The position numbers and the translations under genes are program-made. Under the pieces are notes generated by a model. It had not been told where the DNA came from and ran no database searches. It worked only from the letters and a program-made list of their open reading frames with translations. Below, piece by piece: positions 1 to 5,836 of a stretch of 23,962 nt of DNA (positions within the stretch are counted from its first letter, which is position 1; each line of letters starts with the position of its first letter). Source of the DNA: Bacteriovoracaceae bacterium UBA4097. GTDB lineage: Bacteria; Bdellovibrionota; Bacteriovoracia; Bacteriovoracales; Bacteriovoracaceae. The stretch spans positions 17,598-41,559 of the forward strand of contig DFXX01000046.1 in NCBI GenBank assembly GCA_002381765.1, read 5' to 3'.

Positions 1-279
1 ATCCGCAAAGAGAAGTTGCAGGCGCCTCGTATGTATAAAGTCATCATGCATAATGATGACTATACTACTATGGAATTTGTGATTCATGTTCTGCAAAAAT
101 ACTTTCAAAAAAATGAAGCCGAAGCTCATGCCATTATGCTGGAAGTCCATACCCGTGGATTTGGCGTCTGCGGTATTTTTACTTACGAAGTAGCCGAGTC
201 AAAAGCCGCGAAAGTAACCAAGTATGCTCGTGATAATGGACACCCATTAAAGTGCAGTACTGATCCCTGCGATTCTTAA
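1..279 (+). CDS. clpS: ClpS, ClpAP adaptor for N-degron substrates (5' partial)
   Basis: ClpS binds N-terminal destabilising residues of substrate proteins and delivers them to the ClpA N-domain for degradation by ClpAP in the cytoplasm. The reading frame is open from base 1, so the true N-terminus lies left of the window; an internal TTG at 16 and ATG at 31 are not convincing starts because family similarity (RMYKVIMHNDDYTT) extends across them. Visible hallmarks are the NDDYTTMEFV segment, whose Asn-Asp-Asp contacts the N-degron alpha-amino group in characterised ClpS, the conserved His in LEVHTRG, and the C-terminal stretch TKYARDNGHPLKC. The stop is at 277-279. The gene is followed after 79 bases by clpA, the usual clpS-clpA order. 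No hairpin terminator is seen between them, but clpA has its own promoter-like sequence, so clpA may be both co-transcribed and independently initiated. Confidence 0.95.
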   Translation: MRKEKLQAPRMYKVIMHNDDYTTMEFVIHVLQKYFQKNEAEAHAIMLEVHTRGFGVCGIFTYEVAESKAAKVTKYARDNGHPLKCSTDPCDS

Positions 280-328
280 AAGATTCTCACTTTTTCTACC
301 CTTGTCTTTTTCCCATTCGATCCCATAT

Positions 329-337
329 TGGTATAAT
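329..337 (+). promoter_or_regulatory. Extended -10 promoter of clpA
   Basis: TGGTATAAT is a perfect extended -10 element (TGn followed by TATAAT). It lies 21 bases before the clpA start codon, giving an expected transcript start near 344-345 and a very short leader that still contains the SD sequence GAGAGGGA. No good -35 hexamer is seen at 17 +/- 1 bases, which is compatible with an extended -10 promoter. Confidence 0.6.
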
Positions 338-358
338 AGAACCTGAGAGGGAATAATT

Positions 359-2698
359 ATGATTAGCCAAAAATTAGAACAAATATTGAACCGCGCTATT
401 AAAAGGGCCAATGAGAAGAGGCATGAGTTTTTAACACTCGAAAATGTCCTCCTCGCCATGTTGGAAGATGAAACGGTCAAGGACATCCTGGTGGAGTGTG
501 GGGCAAACCTCAATGATCTCAAACAGGATCTTCAAAATTTCTTGAACGAAGACTCAAATTTTTCTTTATTAAGCGAAGACGAGATTCAAGATCTTAATCG
601 CAAACAATTCGGTAATGATCAGTTAAGAGAAATCGCTAAAGAGAATGGTATTTTCTACCAACCGGAGATCTCCCTAAGCCTACAAAGGGTTATCCAAAGG
701 GCAGCTATCCATATTCAAAGCTCGGGCAAAAAATCCATCCAGGCCATAAACCTGTTGGTTGCCATGTTTAGCGAGAAAGAATCTCATGCAACTTACTTTC
801 TGGAGCATCAAGGTGTGAGTCGTATCGATATTGTGGAAAAAATTTCCCATACTACCGATCGACCTACCAATAGCTTTCAAGATGAAACTGTGGAAACTGG
901 AACGGGAGAGACTTTCCGTCGCGAAGAGAAGTATGAAAAGGCTTTAGCTGAATACACCACAAATTTGAATAAGATGGCCCAGGAAGGGAAGATCGATCCT
1001 ATTATAGGAAGGGAAGATGAAATTCAGAGAATTATTCAAATTCTTTGCCGTCGTCGAAAAAATAACCCCATTCTGGTAGGTGATTCAGGTGTTGGGAAAA
1101 CGGCCATTGCTGAAGGATTAGCTAAAGCAATAGTAGAGAACCGAGTTCCCAGTCTTCTCAGTAAAACTACTATCTACTCACTGGATATGGCTTCTTTACT
1201 TGCCGGAACTAAATTTCGAGGTGATTTTGAAGAGCGCTTGAAATTGGTCTTGCAAGCATTAGAGAAGCAGAACGATGCAGATGGTTCGATCCTTTTTATT
1301 GATGAAATTCACACGATCATAGGTGCAGGTGCTACTTCTGGAGGAAGTTTAGATGCTTCTAATCTCCTGAAACCGGCCTTATCCAAAGGACAGATCAGAT
1401 GTATGGGCTCCACCACCTTTGATGAGTACAGAAAGTACTTCGAAAAGGATCAGGCCTTAAATCGTCGCTTCCAGAAGATCGATGTGCTCGAACCTTCTGT
1501 GGATGATGCCGTTCAGATCCTGGTTGGACTTAAGTCCAAGTTTGAGGAGCATCACTTAGTTAAATATCCAGATGAAATCATCCGCTCAGCGGTTGAACTG
1601 TCACAAAAACATGTCAATGACCGCAAGCTTCCCGATAAGGCGATCGATGTTATCGATGAAGTGGGAGCCGCGATTCGCTTAAATCCTGATAGAGGAGAGG
1701 GATCGGTGGTGACTTTAGAAGATATTGAAAGTGTGGTGGCCAAGATTGCCCGAATTCCTCAGAAATCGATCTCGACCAATGAGAAAGAAAAACTGAAAAA
1801 CCTTGAGCGTGACCTGAAGATGATGATCTACGGCCAGGATCAGGCCATCGAAAAAGTCTCTAATGCTCTTATCCTTTCTCGTTCTGGGCTCGGCCACTTA
1901 GATAAGCCTATTGCGAACTTTTTGTTTGCTGGGCCAACTGGTGTTGGTAAAACCGAACTCGCCAAACAACTGGCACATATTATGGGCATCAACTTCATCA
2001 GAATTGATATGTCTGAGTTTATGGAGAAGCATACGGTTTCCAAGCTAATTGGAGCTCCTCCTGGATATGTGGGGTTTGATCAGGGTGGCGTCCTGACGGA
2101 TGCCGTCCATAAGAATCCTTATTCGGTTCTTCTCTTGGATGAGATTGAGAAGGCCCATAGTGATGTCTTTAACATTCTTCTCCAGGTCATGGACCATGGA
2201 GCACTGACCGATTCCAATGGAAGAACTTCAGATTTTAGAAATGTCATCTTGATCATGACCTCAAATGCTGGGGCAAAAGAGATGGAGGCAGGTTCGATTG
2301 GGCTAGCTGGAAGTCGCGGAGGGGAAATAAATTCCACTAAGCGGGACCAGGCGATCAAAGGTTTCTTCACCCCCGAATTTCGAAATCGCCTGGATGCTGT
2401 GATTACTTTCAACAAACTTGCCGTTAAAAATATCGAGATGGTGGTTTCTAAATTCTTGATGGAGCTTGAAAACCAGCTGGTTGAGAAGAAGGTTGAGCTT
2501 GAGGTGACTGAAGCTGCCAAAGCTTGGTTAAGCCGCAATGGCTATGATGATAAGTTGGGGGCAAGACCAATTTCTCGTCTGATTAATGATAAAATCAAGA
2601 AGCCATTGGCCCACGAAATTCTGTTCGGTCGACTTGAAAAAGGTGGAAAGGTCACCGTTGATTTAAAAAATGAAGACCTTGAGTTCACTTTTTCCTAA
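359..2698 (+). CDS. clpA: ClpA, AAA+ unfoldase subunit of the ClpAP protease
   Basis: ClpA is the hexameric double-ring ATPase that unfolds substrates and threads them into ClpP. The 779-residue product is close to the usual ClpA length (about 750-760). Order of parts: Clp N-domain (about residues 1-150, the ClpS docking site), AAA-1 with Walker A GDSGVGKT near residue 241 and Walker B ILFIDEIH with Asp315-Glu316, then AAA-2 with GPTGVGKT from residue 525 and LLLDEIEKAH with Asp594, ending in a C-terminal small D2 domain. There is no long coiled-coil middle domain between the rings, which separates it from ClpB and ClpC. A GSIGL segment near residue 647 matches the IGL-type loop used to dock ClpP. 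The ATG is preceded by GAGAGGGA at good spacing. The clpS neighbour supports ClpA rather than another Clp ATPase. clpP is not in the window. Confidence 0.96.
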   Translation: MISQKLEQILNRAIKRANEKRHEFLTLENVLLAMLEDETVKDILVECGANLNDLKQDLQNFLNEDSNFSLLSEDEIQDLNRKQFGNDQLREIAKENGIFYQPEISLSLQRVIQRAAIHIQSSGKKSIQAINLLVAMFSEKESHATYFLEHQGVSRIDIVEKISHTTDRPTNSFQDETVETGTGETFRREEKYEKALAEYTTNLNKMAQEGKIDPIIGREDEIQRIIQILCRRRKNNPILVGDSGVGKTAIAEGLAKAIVENRVPSLLSKTTIYSLDMASLLAGTKFRGDFEERLKLVLQALEKQNDADGSILFIDEIHTIIGAGATSGGSLDASNLLKPALSKGQIRCMGSTTFDEYRKYFEKDQALNRRFQKIDVLEPSVDDAVQILVGLKSKFEEHHLVKYPDEIIRSAVELSQKHVNDRKLPDKAIDVIDEVGAAIRLNPDRGEGSVVTLEDIESVVAKIARIPQKSISTNEKEKLKNLERDLKMMIYGQDQAIEKVSNALILSRSGLGHLDKPIANFLFAGPTGVGKTELAKQLAHIMGINFIRIDMSEFMEKHTVSKLIGAPPGYVGFDQGGVLTDAVHKNPYSVLLLDEIEKAHSDVFNILLQVMDHGALTDSNGRTSDFRNVILIMTSNAGAKEMEAGSIGLAGSRGGEINSTKRDQAIKGFFTPEFRNRLDAVITFNKLAVKNIEMVVSKFLMELENQLVEKKVELEVTEAAKAWLSRNGYDDKLGARPISRLINDKIKKPLAHEILFGRLEKGGKVTVDLKNEDLEFTFS

Positions 2699-2721
2699 AT
2701 ATCTTTCGCGATCTTTCCGAT

Positions 2722-2764
2722 CCTCATGCATACAAGTTGATGATCTCAACCAATATGCATGAGG
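2722..2764. repeat. Nested perfect inverted repeat downstream of clpA
   Basis: CCTCATGCATA (2722-2732) and TATGCATGAGG (2754-2764) are perfect 11-base inverted repeats. Inside them GTTGA (2736-2740) and TCAAC (2746-2750) form a second stem with a 5-base loop, separated from the outer stem by symmetric CAA/CAA. No T-run follows, so it is not a normal intrinsic terminator. It could be an mRNA 3'-end structure of clpA or a protein-binding site upstream of the H1-like gene. A further CCTCATG occurs at 2775-2781. Confidence 0.75.
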
Positions 2765-2836
2765 CCCTTCCAAACCTCATGTTGAATTAACGGTTGTTAA
2801 AAAAATATCGGCTTGAATAAAATTTGTATTTTTTGT

Positions 2837-2865
2837 TTGCGTTAAGTTAAAAATGTGATTAAGCT
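2837..2865 (+). promoter_or_regulatory. Possible promoter of the H1-like peptide gene
   Basis: TTGCGT (2837-2842) and TAAGCT (2860-2865) are spaced 17 bases, about 50 bases before the ATG, inside a very A/T-rich stretch. The -35 is fair and the -10 is weak (first, second and last bases match), so this is a low-confidence call. The position agrees with a monocistronic unit ending at the terminator at 3062-3092. Confidence 0.3.
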
Positions 2866-2914
2866 AAAAATAAGAAAGGTCAACTGTTAACCAACTATTT
2901 CCTGGGAGGAAATT

Positions 2915-3049
2915 ATGGCTAAGAAAGCAACAAAGAAAGCAGCTCCTAAAAAAGCTACTAAGAAAGTTGCTAAGAAAGCTACTAAGAAAGCCGCTACTAA
3001 AAAAGCTGCTCCAAAGAAAGCTACTAAAAAAGCTGCCGCTAAGAAGTAA
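2915..3049 (+). CDS. Histone H1-like Lys/Ala-rich basic peptide (44 aa)
   Basis: This short gene encodes 44 residues made only of Lys (20), Ala (15), Thr (5), Pro (2), Val (1) and the initiator Met. The pattern is a repeating KKA / KKAT / KKAAP unit, like the C-terminal tails of eukaryotic H1 and of bacterial H1-like proteins such as chlamydial HC1/HC2 and Bordetella BpH1. That family binds and compacts DNA through charge, so a nucleoid or RNA-binding role is inferred. An excellent SD, GGGAGGAA (2905-2912), stands just before the ATG. A strong terminator follows 12 bases after the stop, so the gene appears monocistronic and well translated. It is much shorter than most family members and has no globular part. 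Adenine-rich repeats can arise by slippage, but intact frame, SD and terminator argue for a real gene. Confidence 0.85.
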   Translation: MAKKATKKAAPKKATKKVAKKATKKAATKKAAPKKATKKAAAKK

Positions 3050-3061
3050 TCCACTTCTGGT

Positions 3062-3092
3062 AAAAAAGCCCTCGCAAGAGGGCTTTTTTTTT
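3062..3092 (+). terminator. Intrinsic terminator of the H1-like peptide gene
   Basis: GCCCTC (3068-3073), loop GCAA, GAGGGC (3078-3083), then nine T (3084-3092). Six A before the stem extend the pairing and would allow some function on the other strand, although no convergent gene is present. Confidence 0.95.
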
Positions 3093-3193
3093 GCCCTTAA
3101 CCCAAAGACTCTTCTGTTCAAGCAATCCTTGTTATTCATCTCATCCCACCTTGTGCTATCCTCATATAAAATAACTTTAAATTGAGAGCTACC

Positions 3194-3787
3194 ATGAGAC
3201 ATATCAACCAGATTTTCTTTAAGGGTCTTATTGTTGTCATGCCAATAACCCTGACCTTCTATCTTCTTTTTTGGGCAAGTGTGAAAGTTGAGTCCCTGTT
3301 TGGATCTAGCCTGGCCTGGCTTTTAGGTCAGGAGCTCTATATCCCCGGGTTAGGAATTGTGGTAACGGTTCTTCTGATTTTCCTGGTTGGGCTTCTGGTT
3401 ACTAACTACTTCACAGCGCAATTCTTCAACTGGTTTACCAGGATTCTTGAGAGAGTTCCCTTGATAAAGGTGATCTATAATCCCCTCCGAGATCTTATGG
3501 CCCTTATTCCTGGGGGGAACACGGCCAAGAATAAGCCACAAAGAGTGGTCTTGGTTCCACTTCCGGCCATGGGCCTGAATGTTTTGGGCCTAGTTACTCG
3601 GGAAGAACTTGAGGAATTGCCAGGACATAATCTGGTGTCCGTCTATATTCCCCTTAGCTATATGTTGGGTGGGTTCACTGTATTAATTGAAAGAGAAAAG
3701 GTTCAAAAAGTTGATATGGCGGTTGATCAGGCCTTAAAGCTTTCGGTCACTGCCTGGATTAAGGTCGAAGGTCAGGATCGTAAGTGA
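3194..3787 (+). CDS. DUF502 family inner-membrane protein
   Basis: This 197-residue protein has two hydrophobic segments near the N-terminus (about residues 6-30, IFFKGLIVVMPITLTFYLLF, and about 50-76, ending GLLVTNYFTAQ) followed by a soluble part. The family-typical segment ERVPLIKVIYNPLRDL comes after the second helix, and the C-terminal half carries the VSVYIPLSYMLGGFTVLI stretch that corresponds to the Pro/Gly-rich motif of DUF502. The biochemical function of DUF502 is not established to my knowledge; such proteins are found in many Gram-negatives and in plants. I choose the ATG at 3194 because GAGAG lies 6 bases upstream; a TTG four codons earlier has no SD. A TATAAA at 3165-3170 may be its -10. 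Its stop overlaps the next start (GTGA at 3784-3787), so the two genes are translationally coupled. Confidence 0.8.
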   Translation: MRHINQIFFKGLIVVMPITLTFYLLFWASVKVESLFGSSLAWLLGQELYIPGLGIVVTVLLIFLVGLLVTNYFTAQFFNWFTRILERVPLIKVIYNPLRDLMALIPGGNTAKNKPQRVVLVPLPAMGLNVLGLVTREELEELPGHNLVSVYIPLSYMLGGFTVLIEREKVQKVDMAVDQALKLSVTAWIKVEGQDRK

Positions 3788-4416
3788 ACTGTCCTTTATG
3801 TGATGAACTTCAAACCTCAAAGTGGAGCGAAGATCAATTTAGGCCTTACTTTGCGTGCAGGCATTGCTCTTTAGTTTTTGTGCCCCAAGATTTTTTTCTT
3901 TCGCCTGAAGATGAGCGCAAAAGATATGACACACATGAAAACGATGAGCATGATCAGCGCTACCGGGAATATCTGACTAAAGTAGCTTCAGGAATCACTC
4001 CCTTTATATCCAAGGGGCAAAAGGGTCTGGACTTTGGGTGTGGGTCCAGCACTTTGATGGCCAAGATTATGGAGGAATTTGATTATAAAATGGACTCCTA
4101 TGATCTTTACTATCATCCCTCGACCCCTATCTGGTCTCAAAAGTATGACTTCATTGTCCTTTCAGAAGTTATCGAGCATCTGAGTTCTCTTCGTGAAACG
4201 ATGATGAAACTCGCGGGCCTTCTATCCACAGATGGTCAATTCTTCATCAAGACCAAATTCTTGCCCCAGACTAAAGAGCAGTTTGATGTCTGGTACTATA
4301 AGAAAGATCCCACTCATATCTGTTTTTTTAATGCCCAATCCATGGGAGAACTTGCAAGAGTACTTGGAATGAATGGTCCCGAGACCAACCAAGATTTGAG
4401 CCGACTTTGGTTTTAA
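3784..4416 (+). CDS. Zinc-ribbon plus class I SAM-dependent methyltransferase
   Basis: The 210-residue product begins with a CxxC-x18-CxxC zinc-ribbon (Cys3, Cys6, Cys25, Cys28) and continues into a Rossmann-type methyltransferase. Motif I is LDFGCGSS (Asp83 to Ser89), a probable motif II acidic residue is Asp107 in YDLYYHP, and FIVLSEVIEHL (Glu128, Glu131-His132) is the post-II segment typical of Methyltransf_11/23-like enzymes. YKKDPTHICFF near the end is also common in this group. The substrate cannot be told from sequence; related zinc-ribbon methyltransferases act on sugars or small molecules. The GTG start overlaps the DUF502 stop by four bases. The 3' end overlaps the stop of the convergent dCMP deaminase gene by four bases, leaving no room for a terminator. 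Confidence 0.8.
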   Translation: MNCPLCDELQTSKWSEDQFRPYFACRHCSLVFVPQDFFLSPEDERKRYDTHENDEHDQRYREYLTKVASGITPFISKGQKGLDFGCGSSTLMAKIMEEFDYKMDSYDLYYHPSTPIWSQKYDFIVLSEVIEHLSSLRETMMKLAGLLSTDGQFFIKTKFLPQTKEQFDVWYYKKDPTHICFFNAQSMGELARVLGMNGPETNQDLSRLWF

Positions 4417-4940
4417 GGAATGACAGACTGAAAGTGATCGCAGAGATCCTGTACAATATCTTTCCTCAGGGTGAGCTCCCGGTACTTAATATTCGACATA
4501 TCTAAAATTCGTTTAGAGATTTGATTCTCCACCGTGCTTGAGTATTTATCTGATAAATAGATAACTTCCTTGATTTTTACCGTCGCTAGTAACTTAGCGC
4601 ACTCATGACAAGGAAAGAGGGTTACATAGCATCTGGATCCATCTAGTGATGCCTTGGCGTGAAGAATGGCATTGGCCTCTGAGTGAACTACGTAGGCATA
4701 CTTTTGTTGATCCAAGGGAGCGGTTTTATCATTTCCCCAAGGAAGTTGAGACTCATCTATTCCCGCAATCTGCCCATTATATCCCATAGATAATTGATGG
4801 TTATTATCGTCCACAAAAACGCACCCAACCTTGGTATTGGGATCCTTACTTTTAAAGGAAGCCATCATGGCCTGAAGCATGAAGTACTCATCCCAATTCA
4901 GATTGGATGTGACAGGGACAAAATTCACCTTGGAATCCAT
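4413..4940 (-). CDS. dCMP deaminase family protein (ComEB-like)
   Basis: Deoxycytidylate deaminase converts dCMP to dUMP, the precursor for thymidylate synthesis. The 175-residue protein has the zinc-dependent cytidine/deoxycytidylate deaminase signature: His86-Ser-Glu88 in VVHSEANAI (zinc ligand and catalytic Glu) and Pro110-Cys111-His-Glu-Cys114 (two zinc ligands). The N-terminal portion WDEYFMLQAMMASFKSKDP and NTKVGCVFVDD match the dCMP deaminase/ComEB type rather than short CDA or tRNA adenosine deaminase TadA. Length is in the normal range for the family. The usual HAE is HSE here, which should not affect catalysis. The gene is convergent with the methyltransferase and overlaps its stop; its start faces the rhodanese-like gene across a 90-base divergent spacer. 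Confidence 0.85.
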   Translation of the reverse strand: MDSKVNFVPVTSNLNWDEYFMLQAMMASFKSKDPNTKVGCVFVDDNNHQLSMGYNGQIAGIDESQLPWGNDKTAPLDQQKYAYVVHSEANAILHAKASLDGSRCYVTLFPCHECAKLLATVKIKEVIYLSDKYSSTVENQISKRILDMSNIKYRELTLRKDIVQDLCDHFQSVIP

Positions 4941-4969
4941 TGACGCAGCCTCGAGACTAGTTTTTACTC

Positions 4970-4985
4970 AACATTTTAGAATGTT
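4970..4985. promoter_or_regulatory. Small inverted repeat in divergent promoter region
   Basis: AACATT-TTAG-AATGTT is a perfect 6-base dyad in the 90-base spacer between the divergent dCMP deaminase and rhodanese-like genes. Its size and position suit a dimeric regulator site, but a dyad this short and A/T-rich could occur by chance. Confidence 0.35.
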
Positions 4986-5030
4986 CGAAGTATCTTTGAA
5001 GGGTCTAAAACTGTCAATGAAGGTGAAAAA

Positions 5031-5351
5031 ATGAAATATGAAATACCCCGTGAGGCATTCAAACAACGCTTAATGGATCGACTGAATTTCGTCTTTGTCG
5101 ACCTTCTTCCGGCCGATAAAACCCCTGCTAAATTTGAGAATGTGGTTCATTTGAACTACTCCTCTCAGTTCAAGACGGAATTCGCTTCACAATTTCCGAA
5201 TAAAAATCAAAACGTTATCGTCTTTAGTCTTCAGAAGAATGATGCCACTCCGGCCAAGGCTGCCGACGATTTAGCTGAACTTGGTTACCAGTTCGTCTAC
5301 TTCTATAATGGCTCACCGGATGATGTGGTTCTCGATAAAGGTATGAATTAA
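5031..5351 (+). CDS. Rhodanese-like domain protein without catalytic Cys
   Basis: The 106-residue cytoplasmic protein aligns in outline with a single rhodanese domain: opening ISxxxFKQRL-like helix (IPREAFKQRL), the strand FVFVDLLP with Asp24, VVHLNY, a long helix, the core strand NVIVFSL, and the closing GYQFVYFYNGSPDD resembling the GYxxVxxYxGG ending. In active rhodaneses the core strand runs into the Cys of the sulphur-binding loop. Here that position is Ser66 and no Cys occurs anywhere in the protein, so sulphurtransferase activity is unlikely; a binding or structural role is inferred. AAGGTG upstream of the ATG serves as SD. The gene ends at a strong bidirectional terminator. The assignment rests on fold-like pattern only. 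Confidence 0.6.
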   Translation: MKYEIPREAFKQRLMDRLNFVFVDLLPADKTPAKFENVVHLNYSSQFKTEFASQFPNKNQNVIVFSLQKNDATPAKAADDLAELGYQFVYFYNGSPDDVVLDKGMN

Positions 5352-5385
5352 AAAAAAGCCCCTCTTTCGAGGGGCTTTTTTTTTT
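5350..5385. terminator. Bidirectional intrinsic terminator
   Basis: GCCCCTC (5358-5364), loop TTTC, GAGGGGC (5369-5375), with an A-run before and ten T after (5376-5385). It serves the rhodanese-like gene on the plus strand and, by symmetry, the convergent secreted-protein gene on the minus strand, whose stop codon lies inside the T-run. Confidence 0.95.
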
Positions 5386-5701
5386 AGTATCTAGCGAAAC
5401 GGCAATTAATGTTGCTCCAGCCATTCATGAACGGGTTATAAGGATTGGTGTAGACAAAAGCGTGACGGAACTGTCCACCAGGAATGATATCTCTAAAAAA
5501 AGCATTTAGTTCCATTCCACTAGCTGTTCTTCCGAAGACATATCCTTCACAGACAATAGGCTCATAATTAGAATTAAATACCTCAGCTCTTACTTGTCCG
5601 GGGAAAACAGACATTCTTGCATTAGCTGGAAAAAATTGAGCGAATGCAGAAGTAGAAATAACAGAAAGTGAGCATAAAAAGACAAAAGCCTTAAGTTTCA
5701 T
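5384..5701 (-). CDS. Small secreted protein with Sec signal peptide (unknown function)
   Basis: The 105-residue product starts with a clear signal peptide: KLK, a hydrophobic core, and a likely signal peptidase I site AFA|Q after residue 21. The mature part of about 84 residues is predicted to be beta-rich, with only two cysteines (Cys51 and Cys100) that could form a disulphide across most of the domain; Cys10 is in the signal peptide. I do not recognise the family. The upstream sequence CCTAGGAGGG gives a very strong SD and a good promoter lies at 5734-5763, so this gene is probably well expressed as a single-gene unit. It shares a bidirectional terminator with the convergent rhodanese-like gene. 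Confidence 0.75.
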   Translation of the reverse strand: MKLKAFVFLCSLSVISTSAFAQFFPANARMSVFPGQVRAEVFNSNYEPIVCEGYVFGRTASGMELNAFFRDIIPGGQFRHAFVYTNPYNPFMNGWSNINCRFARY

Positions 5702-5733
5702 AAACCCTCCTAGGGTATTTGTTAATTTTTGCC

Positions 5734-5763
5734 CTTATAAAAAAGAATGAAACGCTAGGTCAA
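5734..5763 (-). promoter_or_regulatory. Sigma-70-type promoter of the secreted-protein gene
   Basis: On the minus strand TTGACC (5758-5763) is followed after 18 bases by TATAAG (5734-5739); each hexamer matches consensus at five of six positions. Transcription would start near 5727, leaving a leader of about 26 bases that carries the AGGAGGG SD. Confidence 0.65.
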
Positions 5764-5820
5764 CTCAATATACTGACAGTTTGTCGCAAACGAGGTAGAA
5801 CTCCTTAAAAAATAAGAACT

Positions 5821-5826
5821 TATAAT
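5821..5826 (+). promoter_or_regulatory. Perfect -10 hexamer immediately before pepD
   Basis: TATAAT lies 10 bases before the chosen pepD ATG (5837) and overlaps the alternative ATG at 5825. If used, transcription would begin near 5833 and the mRNA would be almost leaderless, losing the GAGG SD. No good -35 hexamer is seen at the right distance, so it may be a chance match with the main promoter further upstream. Confidence 0.3.
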
Positions 5827-5836
5827 GAGGTCTACC

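Noticed and set aside
2119..2538. 139-codon minus-strand ORF inside clpA
   Set aside because: Antisense to the AAA-2 domain of ClpA, Ser/Leu-rich translation typical of a shadow frame.
2755..2790. 11-codon ORF (ATG at 2755) downstream of clpA
   Set aside because: It has no SD, overlaps the inverted repeat and shows no leader-peptide feature such as a codon run tied to a downstream biosynthetic gene.
2915..3049. Reading the AAG/GCT-rich region as a microsatellite or CRISPR-like repeat
   Set aside because: The units vary in sequence and keep a single frame with start, stop, SD and terminator; there are no equal spacers.
2864..3202. Minus-strand 112-codon ORF across the H1-like gene
   Set aside because: It is the Ser/Phe-rich antisense of the AAG/GCT repeats and runs through the terminator and promoter regions.
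5825..5836. Earlier ATG for pepD at 5825
   Set aside because: It overlaps the TATAAT and lacks an SD; GAGG at 5827-5830 correctly precedes the ATG at 5837.
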